DNA from: Bacteroidota bacterium
GTDB taxonomy: Bacteria > Bacteroidota > Bacteroidia > Chitinophagales > BACL12
NCBI GenBank assembly: GCA_029571985.1
Contig: JAKQVC010000223.1
Location: 1 to 64,000, forward strand
Direction: 5' to 3'
Length of the DNA stretch: 64,000 nucleotides
The translations under genes were made by a program, and so were the position numbers. Under the pieces are notes generated by a model. That model saw only the letters and a list, made by a program, of their open reading frames with translations, made no database searches and was not told the DNA's origin. The first letter of the stretch is position 1; each line of letters begins with the position of its first letter. Shown one piece after another: positions 41,245 through 51,016 of the stretch.

Positions 41245-42726
41245 TTAAACCCCTCTCAAAAAACGCTCAGCTGCAACCATATCCTGATGCAGGAAACGAT
41301 CTTCTGTATTGAAGGAAACGTGCTTGCGGAAGGCTGTGTAATAATTTTCTAATGAGGGAGATGTTTTCTTCGGGCGGCGGAATTCAAATGCTTGGGCTGC
41401 TGTCAATAATTCTATTGCAAATACACGCTCTACATTTTCAGCCACGCGTAAACATTTAGTTGCAGCATTGGCACCCATGCTTACATGGTCTTCCTGTTCG
41501 TTGCAACTACTTATAGAATCAACGCTTGCTGGTGTGCACAGCTGTTTATTTTGTGAAACAATGCTTGCAGCAGCATACTGCGGAATCATTAAACCGGAAT
41601 GCAATCCGGGATTAGGTGTTAAAAACTCCGGCAAATCGCGAGCACCGCTTAATAAACGATACACTCTGCGCTCAGCTATATTGGCCATTTCACTCAGGGC
41701 AATTGCCAAAAAATCCAAGGTAAGCGCCAGTGGCTCTCCATGAAAATTACCACCGCTTAATACCATATCTTCTTCCACGAAAATATTCGGGTTATCTGTA
41801 ACACCATTTATCTCGCGCTCGACAATAGTTTTACAATATTGTATGGCATCATAACAAGCCCCATGCACTTGTGGAATACATCGGAATGAATACGGATCCT
41901 GCACCTGTTTTTTTTCTGCAAAAAATAACTCACTTCCCTGAAGCAAATGCATAAATGCTTTCGCAATAGCAATTTGTCCATGCTGACCACGTATCTGATG
42001 GATTTGTTCTGTAAAAGGTTCCGATTTACAATCATACGCTTCTAAAGATAAGCCGGCAATGTAGGTTGATTGTCGCACGATGTTGTCTGCCTTTAATAAA
42101 GTATAGACCGCATACGAAGCCATAAATTGCGTGCCATTTAATAAGGCAAGACCTTCTTTAGATTGCAGGCGCAAGGGCGATAATTTCGCTTCCGCTAATA
42201 CTTCAGCAGCGGGTCGGATTTTGCCATTCACTTTTAATTCACCCTCACCAATTAAAGGCAGGCTCATATGTGCCAAAGGACATAAATCGCCGGAGGCACC
42301 TAAAGAACCCTGCTCATAAATAACAGGAAGTAAATCCATGTTATAAAAATCAATCAGTCGCCAAACCGTTTCAACAGCCACACCGGAGTGACCAAATGCA
42401 AGGTTTTGAATTTTGAGCAGTAACAAAATTTTACAAACCTCGTCCGGAATAACAGGCCCCATGCCACAGGCATGACTGCGTATCAGGTTGTATTGCAATT
42501 GTTCTAAATCATCATTAGACACCTTCACCTTGCATAAACTGCCAAAGCCGGTATTGACACCATAAATCGCTTTATCCTGGGAAGACATTTTTTTATCCAG
42601 ATAGCTGCGACAAGCCTGAATTTTATCCCGGGCTTCATCACTAAGAGCTATTCGGCTGCCGGATGACACGATTTCATGTACCTGCACCAATGTAATTCCC
42701 TGAACACCTATGTGGAAAGTTTCCAT
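41245..42726 (-). CDS. hutH: histidine ammonia-lyase
   Basis: This 493-residue MIO enzyme deaminates histidine to urocanate. The cofactor triad is in GSLGASGDLCPLAHMSL. NTGFGSLCKV and RSHACGMG near the N-terminus match HAL; the Ser-His pair in RSHACG argues against tyrosine or phenylalanine lyase. Other hut genes are not in the window, so it is an orphan here. The transcript should start near a TATTTTTG element (42744-42751, minus strand) close to the ATG. Confidence 0.92.
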   Translation of the reverse strand: METFHIGVQGITLVQVHEIVSSGSRIALSDEARDKIQACRSYLDKKMSSQDKAIYGVNTGFGSLCKVKVSNDDLEQLQYNLIRSHACGMGPVIPDEVCKILLLLKIQNLAFGHSGVAVETVWRLIDFYNMDLLPVIYEQGSLGASGDLCPLAHMSLPLIGEGELKVNGKIRPAAEVLAEAKLSPLRLQSKEGLALLNGTQFMASYAVYTLLKADNIVRQSTYIAGLSLEAYDCKSEPFTEQIHQIRGQHGQIAIAKAFMHLLQGSELFFAEKKQVQDPYSFRCIPQVHGACYDAIQYCKTIVEREINGVTDNPNIFVEEDMVLSGGNFHGEPLALTLDFLAIALSEMANIAERRVYRLLSGARDLPEFLTPNPGLHSGLMIPQYAAASIVSQNKQLCTPASVDSISSCNEQEDHVSMGANAATKCLRVAENVERVFAIELLTAAQAFEFRRPKKTSPSLENYYTAFRKHVSFNTEDRFLHQDMVAAERFLRGV

Positions 42727-42768
42727 ACCGCTGATTTAATGCACAAAAATACAGAAATTACATGGTGA

Positions 42769-44196
42769 TTAACGCAGGATAAACAACCGGTCGGCATCCA
42801 GGCGGAGCATAATAAACACCAAAATAGAAAAAGCCAAAACAGAAGAGCCTCCATAACTGATAAATGGCAAAGGAATACCGATAACCGGAATCAATCCGAT
42901 GGTCATACCCACATTTATCAAAATTTGTAGAAAAAAGAAACTGGCAACACAATAGGCATATACTCTTGAAAAGGCTGATCGCTGACGTTCCGCAATAAAA
43001 ATAATGCGCAAAATAAACAGCAGATAGATCATCAGAAACATACATGTGCCAACAAAGCCCCACTCCTCTCCTATCGTGCAAAAAATAAAATCTGTGCTCT
43101 GCTCAGGTACTTGTTCCGATTGCGTGAGTGTGCCTTGCAAGTACCCCTTTCCAAATACACCCCCAGAACCAATAGTCATTTTACTTTGTGTAACATTATA
43201 TTCTGCATCGGCATCATCTGACATCCCCAGCAACGTTTCAATACGCTGCACCTGATAGTCTTCCAATAAATCATGCGTAATATATTCCACACCAAAAATG
43301 GTAAAGGACATAAGCACCATGTAAATCACCACCGGGATACCCATGGTGAAATATTTAATTTTACGCACACTTATGAGAGCTGCAATCATGCAGACAAAAG
43401 TGGCTACAACCGAGACAATTATATTGAGCCCAAACACTTCATTTCCGAGCAGGAACAATAATCCTCCAACAGTGAATAATGCCAAAAACACCGTTCCTTT
43501 AATTTTCTCCTTCCGGACAAGTTTGAAGGAGCTACTTATCGTATAAACCAATAAGCCGATTGTTAATGTAATGGCAACAGGATCCATTCCAAAAATAAGT
43601 GCAAACACGAAACACAAACCAATAGCAACAACAATAAGCACCTCATTTACCGGAAATCCTTCACGATACACAACTAAAACCAAACTGGCATAAACCAATG
43701 CTGAGCCAACATCACTTTGTAAAACAATAATACCCATCGGCACGCCGAAAATGAGATAAGCAATAATTTTATTTCTGAAAGTTCTGGGTTGACCGCTAAT
43801 CATACTCATGAACTTAGCCATCATTAATGCAGTAGTGGTTTTTCCAAATTCCGCAGGTTGAAATTGAAACGAGCCCACCTGCAGCCATGAGCGTGCACCG
43901 TTAATTTCAACGGCAACTAAAAAAGTAACCACCAAAATCGCAATGGTAATGCCATACAGAATAAATGCAAATTTGGTGAAGAAGCTGCTTTCAAAGGTGA
44001 GGATACTAAATCCGACAACCAACGAAATGCCCATCCACATAAATTGTTTGCCATGTGGCAGACTAAAATCAAAGAAGCGCACTTCATCACTAAAGCTTAC
44101 GGCAAAAACATTCAGCAGCCCGATGAGTAAAAGAGCAATATACAAGCCGAGGCCGACCTGATCCACATTTTCCATTATGGATTTCTTCTCTCTCAT
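42769..44196 (-). CDS. rodA: RodA (SEDS peptidoglycan polymerase)
   Basis: This 475-residue SEDS protein has at least ten membrane helices. GARSWLQVGSFQFQPAEFGK in the first half, QSDVGSALVYASL in the middle and GIPLPFISYGGSSVLA near the end are the family blocks. It polymerises glycan chains in the elongation complex with PBP2. Its ATG overlaps the stop of the PBP2 gene by four bases. A loop of about 70 residues before the terminal blocks is longer than in E. coli RodA (370 residues), as in other Bacteroidota. Confidence 0.93.
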   Translation of the reverse strand: MREKKSIMENVDQVGLGLYIALLLIGLLNVFAVSFSDEVRFFDFSLPHGKQFMWMGISLVVGFSILTFESSFFTKFAFILYGITIAILVVTFLVAVEINGARSWLQVGSFQFQPAEFGKTTTALMMAKFMSMISGQPRTFRNKIIAYLIFGVPMGIIVLQSDVGSALVYASLVLVVYREGFPVNEVLIVVAIGLCFVFALIFGMDPVAITLTIGLLVYTISSSFKLVRKEKIKGTVFLALFTVGGLLFLLGNEVFGLNIIVSVVATFVCMIAALISVRKIKYFTMGIPVVIYMVLMSFTIFGVEYITHDLLEDYQVQRIETLLGMSDDADAEYNVTQSKMTIGSGGVFGKGYLQGTLTQSEQVPEQSTDFIFCTIGEEWGFVGTCMFLMIYLLFILRIIFIAERQRSAFSRVYAYCVASFFFLQILINVGMTIGLIPVIGIPLPFISYGGSSVLAFSILVFIMLRLDADRLFILR

Positions 44197-46097
44197 TCTT
44201 GTTTAGGCAACATGGCTGTTTCCTGAATTTGTTGGGGTTTGTCACCCTGATTTTTAGGCTGAAGCGGAGGAAGGGGATGCTCAATAAGTGAAGCATTCAT
44301 CATCCGTTCTTCAAGTGGTTTTCTTCGTTCAGCAATAAAACCATTGATATATTTTTCTGCAACGAGGCTGGCTATCGGTGCGGCATATGTTGCGCCCCAA
44401 CCACCATTCTCCACGATAATTGCTATCGCAATCTTTGGATTTTCTTCAGGTGCAAAACAGGAAAACCAACTATGACTTCTTCCATGTGGGTTTTCTGCAG
44501 TGCCGGTTTTTCCGCAAACCTGAAAGCTATCCACCTGCGCTACTTTAGCGGTACCAAAATTTACGGCGCCTGCCATTCCATGTCGTATATATTTAAAAAT
44601 AGAATCGGCTATTCCGGTGAAATGTTTTGTTTGAAGCGCTTGCATTAATGAATCCTCTCCATCGGCATATTTCAACACATGGGGCGAGATAAACCATCCT
44701 CCGTTTGCAATTGTAGCCATAGAATTTGCTGATTGCAATGGTGTAACAATTAACCTATCCTGTCCAATTCCCAATGTAACCGCATTAGAAGCCTTCCAAC
44801 GGTTTTTGCCATAAATTTTATCATAGTCGGCTGGGCCAGGTACATTTCCATTTCGTTCGTTGGGTAAATCAACACCTGTTTTTGTACCAATGCCCCATTT
44901 GGCTAACTGATCCTTAAAATCCTGCATGCCTTCAGCAGGCGTATTATGATCTTCAATAAAATATCGAAAAGAATAACAAAAATACGCATTGCAACTATGG
45001 CCGATGCCCAACTCAACATTTGAGGCATACGGGTGATTGTGACAGTCAACGGTATGACCGCTCATCACATAACCACCCGGACAACTATACCCCGTGGTAG
45101 GTGTGAGTGAACCGCGCTGAAGTCCCAAGGCTGCCATTACAGGCTTAAAAGTAGAGCCGGGCGGATAATAACCACTTAATGCCCGGTTATTTAATGGGTT
45201 CTCTTTATTTAAAGCTAATGAGGCAAAGTTTTTATTTCTATTGGTGCCCGACAGCATGTTTGGGTCATAACTGGGTGAACTCACCAAAGCCAAAATTTCA
45301 CCGGTTGATGGTTCTATAGCAACCAAGGCGCCGCGTTTACCGGCTAATAATTGCTCAGCATAATGTTGCAGTTCAATATCTATAGTCAGAATCAGGTTTT
45401 TACCTGCAACTGGTTGAATATCTTCACTTCCATTATTTAATGGAGCAACCGGGCGGCCAAAACGGTCGATCACAATGTTGTGAAATCCTTTTGTTCCACG
45501 GAGCAATTTTTCGTAACTCTTTTCTACGCCGGTTTTTCCGATCATATCCGCATTCCGGTAGTAACCATCTGATTTGCGGATATCTGCTGAGTCAACTTCG
45601 GCAATATATCCGAGTAAATGTCCTGCCGCCGGATAGGAATATTTTCGAACGGGTGTTATGGCGGTATAAAATCCTTCAAATTCATAGAGGTATTCTTCCA
45701 TACGTCCGAAATCTTCTGCGGAGATCTGGCTGAGAAACACGCTCTCCCTTACACGTGAAAAGCGTTTGGCCTCGTCCATTTTTTTGATAAAATAGGCCTT
45801 ATCTACACCAAAAATTTCACAAAAACGAACTGTATCAATCTTCTTCACCTGCCCCGGCACAACCATTAACCGATAAGAAGGCTCGTTGTATACGATTAAT
45901 TTGCCGTTGCGGTCAAATATTTGTCCCCGGTCGGGATCTACCTGTTCTTTGCGTATACCGCGGTCGTCAGCAATTTGCTTATAGGTGTCGTCGATAACCT
46001 GCAGATAAAATAAACGTATCAGATAAATGATAAATACAGCAGCCACTACGCCCTGAATAACATAGCTACGTGGTTTAAGATTTTCGATTACTGCCAT
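44193..46097 (-). CDS. mrdA: penicillin-binding protein 2
   Basis: This 634-residue class B transpeptidase cross-links peptidoglycan in the rod complex. An N-terminal membrane helix (about 13-32) is followed by the pedestal (QVDPDRGQIFDRNGKLI). The transpeptidase domain has the active Ser in PPGSTFKPVMAALG, the SxN motif in GHSCNAYF and KTGTAENPHG. The order mreD-mrdA-rodA is conserved. The C-terminal 30 residues are Pro- and Gln-rich. Confidence 0.95.
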   Translation of the reverse strand: MAVIENLKPRSYVIQGVVAAVFIIYLIRLFYLQVIDDTYKQIADDRGIRKEQVDPDRGQIFDRNGKLIVYNEPSYRLMVVPGQVKKIDTVRFCEIFGVDKAYFIKKMDEAKRFSRVRESVFLSQISAEDFGRMEEYLYEFEGFYTAITPVRKYSYPAAGHLLGYIAEVDSADIRKSDGYYRNADMIGKTGVEKSYEKLLRGTKGFHNIVIDRFGRPVAPLNNGSEDIQPVAGKNLILTIDIELQHYAEQLLAGKRGALVAIEPSTGEILALVSSPSYDPNMLSGTNRNKNFASLALNKENPLNNRALSGYYPPGSTFKPVMAALGLQRGSLTPTTGYSCPGGYVMSGHTVDCHNHPYASNVELGIGHSCNAYFCYSFRYFIEDHNTPAEGMQDFKDQLAKWGIGTKTGVDLPNERNGNVPGPADYDKIYGKNRWKASNAVTLGIGQDRLIVTPLQSANSMATIANGGWFISPHVLKYADGEDSLMQALQTKHFTGIADSIFKYIRHGMAGAVNFGTAKVAQVDSFQVCGKTGTAENPHGRSHSWFSCFAPEENPKIAIAIIVENGGWGATYAAPIASLVAEKYINGFIAERRKPLEERMMNASLIEHPLPPLQPKNQGDKPQQIQETAMLPKQE

Positions 46098-46193
46098 TAA
46101 TACCGGTAAATAAACTGGATAAGTTAAAACTGCAAAAATTAATTCAACAAAATTCCTAAATGTTTACGACTTATTTTCACTTTTAACCGTATT

Positions 46194-46715
46194 TCACAAT
46201 CGTGTTTTTCTGCTGGCAAATAAAAAGGCCAGAATCACAATTAACATGGTTGATAGTGCGGTACTAAATACCACTTTCAACAGCACAAGTCCCAAATCCT
46301 TCAACCAAAACACCTGAATAAAAAAATACAGCAGATGATGAATAAATATCATCGTAAGCGTAAATAAAGCAAACCAGATGACACCCAGTTGAGAAATCGA
46401 TGGTGCTTTCACATTTTCATAACCGGTAACAGGTGTATAAAACTTGATGAACTGTGGACGCAGAAAGGCAATCGCAACGCAAGCTGCAGCATGCATACCA
46501 GGTGTATTGTTAAACATGTCAATGGTGAGTCCGATTAAGAAAGCTAAAGGAAGCATTACCCATTTGGGCGTATTAAAAGGCAACAACAGTAAAAACATGG
46601 GATACACATATGGATGGGCATAGGTGCCAACATTCAGTTTGTTGAGCACCAACACCTGAAACAGGATAAGGAAAATCAATCCTACAAATCGCAGTATCCA
46701 GTTAATCGCCTGCAT
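46194..46715 (-). CDS. mreD: rod shape-determining protein MreD
   Basis: This 173-residue protein has five to six membrane helices with few conserved residues, as expected for MreD. It is recognised by size, topology, the opening LNKLNVGTYAHPYVYPMFL and its place between mreC and mrdA. It overlaps the end of mreC by 14 bases. It belongs to the elongation complex in the inner membrane. Confidence 0.88.
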   Translation of the reverse strand: MQAINWILRFVGLIFLILFQVLVLNKLNVGTYAHPYVYPMFLLLLPFNTPKWVMLPLAFLIGLTIDMFNNTPGMHAAACVAIAFLRPQFIKFYTPVTGYENVKAPSISQLGVIWFALFTLTMIFIHHLLYFFIQVFWLKDLGLVLLKVVFSTALSTMLIVILAFLFASRKTRL

Positions 46716-47535
46716 CCTCTATGTGTTGCTGAAGTTCATTTTTCTCTTTCGCCTCCAACTCTTTCACCACATATACATAGCGTAAGGCGCTGAAGTTGAC
46801 ACTTAAATCTACACGCACATTGTAATAGTTGCTACCGGGGTCTTTATCATAAGATTCCATTGTGCCCACCAGTATACCCGGAGGGAAAGCATCAGAAATC
46901 GATAGCGTAACAATGGAATCACCCTTAATTAATTTTCCGGGTTCTGACATCTGTATCACATTGCTATGCGTCGGACTGCGGCCATCCCATTGCATACGCC
47001 CGGCGGCATTATTCCGTTTGATGCCTACCCTGCTTCTAAAACTGCTATGTAACACGCTCATCACCATTGAGAAATTTGGGGATACTTTCACCACCTTTCC
47101 AACAATTCCTTCAGTAGTTATAACACCCATATCTACTTCAATCCCGTCATTACTTCCCTTATTCAGGGTGATGTAATTATTGGCCTCCGTAAATGAATTG
47201 CCAATAACTTCTGCGGGATAGTAATAATACAGTGGTGTTCCTGTTGAATCTGCCACAACATGTCTGGTCGTATCCGTTATTTCAGCCAAAAAGAGCTGTT
47301 CGCGCAGCTTGCTGTTTTCGCGCAACAAACTGTCGTTTACCTGACGTAAGGCAAAATATTCCTGAAAATTACCATAGGTATTGAGCACATTGCCGGTAAG
47401 GGCATTGGCTGAATTCAGAAAATAGGTATTGTGGTAGCTATTGAAAGTAAAAATGAGATAAAACGCTATGCCTTCAAGCAGAACAAACATAAAGACAACA
47501 TAATGACGAATGATAAATAGAAAGAAACTTCGCAT
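46702..47535 (-). CDS. mreC: rod shape-determining protein MreC
   Basis: This 277-residue protein has an N-terminal membrane helix (about residues 10-30), a coiled coil (about 60-90, VNDSLLRENSKLREQLFL) and a periplasmic beta domain. The family marks in that domain are YYYYPAEVIGNSF, YITLNKGSNDGIEVDMGVIT and GIVGKVVKVSPNFSMVMSVL. It links MreB filaments to PBP2. It lies 13 bases after mreB. Confidence 0.95.
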   Translation of the reverse strand: MRSFFLFIIRHYVVFMFVLLEGIAFYLIFTFNSYHNTYFLNSANALTGNVLNTYGNFQEYFALRQVNDSLLRENSKLREQLFLAEITDTTRHVVADSTGTPLYYYYPAEVIGNSFTEANNYITLNKGSNDGIEVDMGVITTEGIVGKVVKVSPNFSMVMSVLHSSFRSRVGIKRNNAAGRMQWDGRSPTHSNVIQMSEPGKLIKGDSIVTLSISDAFPPGILVGTMESYDKDPGSNYYNVRVDLSVNFSALRYVYVVKELEAKEKNELQQHIEDAGD

Positions 47536-47548
47536 TATGCCGTGCAGT

Positions 47549-48574
47549 TTAACTCATCAGTAATGCAGCATATTGCTCTCTGTTTTTCAAGGCGATGCCT
47601 GTACCGCGTACCACCGCCTTTAACGGATCATCTGCAACATGCACCTGTAATTTGGTTTTCTGACTTACACGCTTATCAAGACCGCGCAATAATGCACCAC
47701 CACCTGTCAGGTAAATGCCATTACGCTGAATGTCGCTGGCTAACTCCGGAGGGGTAGTTTCCAGTGCTTTTAAAATGGCTTCTTCGATTTTTGAAATCGA
47801 TTTATCAAGAGCATGCGCTATTTCACTGTAGGTAACCACTAACTGTTTTGGGATACCGGTCATCAGGTCGCGACCGCTTAACTGATAATCTTCAGGAGCA
47901 TCATCCAGCTCGGTTAAGGCTGAACCCACATTGATTTTGATAGCTTCAGCCGTTCTTTCTCCAATGAGGAGGTTGTGCTGGCGACGCATATAATCCACGA
48001 TATCGGCGGTAAATTCATCACCGGCAACACGAATAGACTGGTCGCACACAATACCTGACAAGGCTACAACGGCAATCTCAGTAGTTCCACCTCCGATGTC
48101 GATTACCATATTACCAATTGGCTCCTGCACATCGAGGCCGATACCCAGCGCCGCAGCCATGGGCTCATGGATCAGATATGCCTCTCTGGCACCTGCCTGC
48201 TCGGCGGAATCCTGAACAGCGCGCTTTTCCACCTCGGTAATACCGGAAGGAATACAGATTACCATCACCAATGACGGTTTGAATAATCTGTTTTTAGGAA
48301 AAATCATGCTAATCATTCCGCGAATCATCGCTTCGGCAGCCTGGAAGTCTGCAATCACACCATCTCGCAGCGGGCGAATGGTTTTTATATTTTCATGGGT
48401 TTTTTCATGCATTTGCATGGCTTTCTTACCTACCGCAATCACTTTTTCAGTTTTGCGATCGATTGCCACAATTGAAGGCTCATCCACCATCACTTTATCA
48501 TGTGCAATGATAAGTGTGTTTGCGGTTCCGAGGTCAATTGCAATTTCTTGAGTAAGGAAGTTAAATATGCCCAT
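47549..48574 (-). CDS. mreB: rod shape-determining protein MreB
   Basis: This 341-residue bacterial actin has the phosphate-1 motif IDLGTANTLI, the phosphate-2 motif DIGGGTTEIAVVAL and the adenosine motif LTGGGALLRGLDKR. It forms membrane-bound filaments that place cell-wall synthesis. It heads the mreBCD-mrdA-rodA operon; a TATCTTTA element (48588-48595, minus strand) lies 13 bases before the ATG. purH is 210 bases upstream on the same strand. Confidence 0.97.
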   Translation of the reverse strand: MGIFNFLTQEIAIDLGTANTLIIAHDKVMVDEPSIVAIDRKTEKVIAVGKKAMQMHEKTHENIKTIRPLRDGVIADFQAAEAMIRGMISMIFPKNRLFKPSLVMVICIPSGITEVEKRAVQDSAEQAGAREAYLIHEPMAAALGIGLDVQEPIGNMVIDIGGGTTEIAVVALSGIVCDQSIRVAGDEFTADIVDYMRRQHNLLIGERTAEAIKINVGSALTELDDAPEDYQLSGRDLMTGIPKQLVVTYSEIAHALDKSISKIEEAILKALETTPPELASDIQRNGIYLTGGGALLRGLDKRVSQKTKLQVHVADDPLKAVVRGTGIALKNREQYAALLMS

Positions 48575-48784
48575 GTTTGCCAGCTCCTAAAGATAAAGAG
48601 AAAATAAGTTTGCAAAAATAACGGAAGTATACTATCTGTGCGGTAAAAAAGAGCATTTAAGCAAAAAAAAAGCAGATATTTTTTTTCGCTTCTAAATATT
48701 CAATTAAAATAGACACACAAATAACTGTAACTGTATAAGGCCATATTTCCTGAAACTACCGGATTACTTAGCTTTCAGGCTGCA

Positions 48785-50326
48785 TCAATGTTTAAAGTGT
48801 CGAGTGCCACTCATAACCATTGGTATACCATGTGCATCGCAAAAATCAATGCTGTCTTTATCACGTACACTTCCTCCCGGTTGAATAATTGCACTTATAC
48901 CTGCCAGATATGCAATTTCAACACAATCAGCAAATGGAAAAAATGCTTCACTTGCCATCACAGATCCACGCACATCAAAACCAAAGCCTTTTGCTTTTTC
49001 AATAGCCTGTTTTAATGCATCAACTCTCGATGTCTGACCAGTACCACAGCCAATCAGCTGACCATCCCGAACCAGTGCTATACCGTTACTCTTCAAGTGT
49101 TTCACGGCCTTTTCGGCAAAGAGTAAATCCTGTATTTGCTGTGCATCCGGCTTCGCAACCGTAGCCATTTGCAGGGCTGATGCCTGGGTGGTTTTCAGGT
49201 TTCTATCCTGCACTAAAACGCCATTCAGCATGCTTTTAAACTGCTTTTGCGGAAAACTAAACAGGCGCTGTAGCAATAAAATGCGGTTCTTTTTACTCTT
49301 GAGCAGAGCGAGTGCATCATCCTCAAATGCAGGCGCAATAAGCACTTCAAAGAAAAGCTCATTGATTTTGGCGGCTGATTCTGCATCAATTGGACGATTA
49401 GATATCAATACCCCTCCAAATGCCGAAACCGGATCGGCGGCGAGTGCCTTATCCCAAGCCTCTGAAACCGTTGCAGCAGTAGCTAATCCGCAGGCATTGG
49501 TGTGCTTGATGATGGCAAAAGTAGCCTTACCTTCCGCATGGTCTGAGGCAAATTCTTCCATCAGATACATGCAGCTTTCAATATCAACGAGGTTGTTATA
49601 GCTAATCTCTTTGCCGTGGAGTTGCTCAAATGCCTCGTTTAAGGGCCCATAGAAGGCTGCTTGCTGATGCGGATTCTCGCCGTAACGCATGCCTGTTTTC
49701 GGAGCATAGCGCATATCCATATGTTGGTGCTGATTCATCCATCCGTAAATGGCAGAATCATAATGAGAGGTAATTCCAAAGGCTCTTTTTGCAAATTCAG
49801 CCCTTTGCTCAAGTGTGGTTTCTGCACCATTCACTAATATTTGTTCTAAAACGCTGTAATCATCTTTAGATGCAATAATGAGCACATCGTGATAATTTTT
49901 TGCAGCTGCACGAATCAATGAAACACCACCTATATCTATCTTCTCAATTATCTCATGAATATCTGTTGTATGACTTACGGTCTCTTCAAACGGATATAAA
50001 TCAACAATAACGAGGTCAATTTCCGGTATGTGAAACTGCGTGAGTTGTTGTTGATCTTCGGGACTATTTCTTCGGGCTAAAATGCCTCCAAAAACCTTTG
50101 GATGTAAGGTTTTCACGCGACCGCCCAAAATACTGGGATATTGAGTCAAATCCTCAACTGCCTGCACAGGAACGCCTAAATCTTCAATAAAACTGCGTGT
50201 GCCGCCTGTCGAATACAGCACGACGCCATGTTTATGCAACAGATGAATGATAGGCTCAAGTTTATCTTTATAAAAAACCGAGATAAGTGCAGATTTAATT
50301 TTTACCGGAATTTGCTGATGGTCCAT
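48785..50326 (-). CDS. purH: bifunctional AICAR transformylase / IMP cyclohydrolase
   Basis: This 513-residue enzyme carries out the last two steps of IMP synthesis. The cyclohydrolase domain (about 1-200) has VLYSTGGTRSFIEDLGVPV and GRVKTLHPKVFGGIL. The transformylase domain has RYGENPHQQAAFY, IIKHTNACGLAT and AYLAGISAIIQPGGSVRDKD. The ATG at 50326 is chosen over one at 50368, since a TAATTTTG element (50344-50351, minus strand) lies between. Its place next to purN and the mre operon is usual for the phylum. Confidence 0.96.
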   Translation of the reverse strand: MDHQQIPVKIKSALISVFYKDKLEPIIHLLHKHGVVLYSTGGTRSFIEDLGVPVQAVEDLTQYPSILGGRVKTLHPKVFGGILARRNSPEDQQQLTQFHIPEIDLVIVDLYPFEETVSHTTDIHEIIEKIDIGGVSLIRAAAKNYHDVLIIASKDDYSVLEQILVNGAETTLEQRAEFAKRAFGITSHYDSAIYGWMNQHQHMDMRYAPKTGMRYGENPHQQAAFYGPLNEAFEQLHGKEISYNNLVDIESCMYLMEEFASDHAEGKATFAIIKHTNACGLATAATVSEAWDKALAADPVSAFGGVLISNRPIDAESAAKINELFFEVLIAPAFEDDALALLKSKKNRILLLQRLFSFPQKQFKSMLNGVLVQDRNLKTTQASALQMATVAKPDAQQIQDLLFAEKAVKHLKSNGIALVRDGQLIGCGTGQTSRVDALKQAIEKAKGFGFDVRGSVMASEAFFPFADCVEIAYLAGISAIIQPGGSVRDKDSIDFCDAHGIPMVMSGTRHFKH

Positions 50327-50404
50327 AGTGCAGTAATTGGCCGCAAAATTACCGGTGATTAGCCACAAAATATCCCTTTGTGTACACTTTGTGTGCGCTG
50401 GCGA

Positions 50405-51016
50405 TTAGTTCCTTTCTGTTAACAACAGTTTTTCCACCACCCGGGGAAGATGTCTGTATTCCAGTTCCCGCACTTTTTCTTCTATGGTTTCTGGTGTATC
50501 CTGAGCTGTAACAGGAACCCTTGCCTGAAACACAATGGCACCATGGTCATAAATTTCATCTACCTCATGAATCGTAATACCGGTTTCCGATTCACCTGCT
50601 GCCAGCACCGATTGATGCACACGCTTACCATACATGCCCTTGCCACCAAATTTTGGTAATAATGCCGGATGCAGGTTGATAATGCGATGCGGAAACGCGC
50701 TGATAACGCGCGAAGGAACCAGCGCCAGAAACCCGGCAAGCAATACCATATCTATGCGATACCTGCGAAGTAACTGCAACAGGAGTTCATCGGCATCCTC
50801 ACTTTTGAGTTGCACTATCTCGCAGGCAACTCCGTATCGTTCTGCCACCTGAATTACCCCGGCACCCGATTTATTGCACACAATCAACGCAACATATATA
50901 GAAGCATGCTTGGCGAAATACTGAATTACATTTTCCGCATTTGTTCCTGAGCCACTGGCAAAAATGGCAATACGTTGTTCCCGAAATGGCAATCGCGCGT
51001 CAAAGTCCGAACTCAT
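50405..51016 (-). CDS. purN: phosphoribosylglycinamide formyltransferase
   Basis: This 203-residue protein transfers a formyl group to GAR in purine synthesis. IAIFASGSGTNAENVIQYF is the phosphate-binding start, INLHPALLPKFGGKGMYG holds the catalytic His, and ITIHEVDEIYDHGAIVFQ holds the catalytic Asp. It begins 17 bases inside the end of the lipoprotein gene upstream, so those two are translationally coupled. purH follows after about 80 bases. Confidence 0.95.
   Translation of the reverse strand: MSSDFDARLPFREQRIAIFASGSGTNAENVIQYFAKHASIYVALIVCNKSGAGVIQVAERYGVACEIVQLKSEDADELLLQLLRRYRIDMVLLAGFLALVPSRVISAFPHRIINLHPALLPKFGGKGMYGKRVHQSVLAAGESETGITIHEVDEIYDHGAIVFQARVPVTAQDTPETIEEKVRELEYRHLPRVVEKLLLTERN

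Noticed and set aside
41468-43546. Antisense ORFs across hutH and rodA
   Set aside because: They are shadows of long, well-recognised genes and show no family features.
49188-49601. 137-codon plus-strand ORF inside purH
   Set aside because: Antisense to the conserved transformylase domain, with low-complexity Ser and Ala text typical of a shadow frame.
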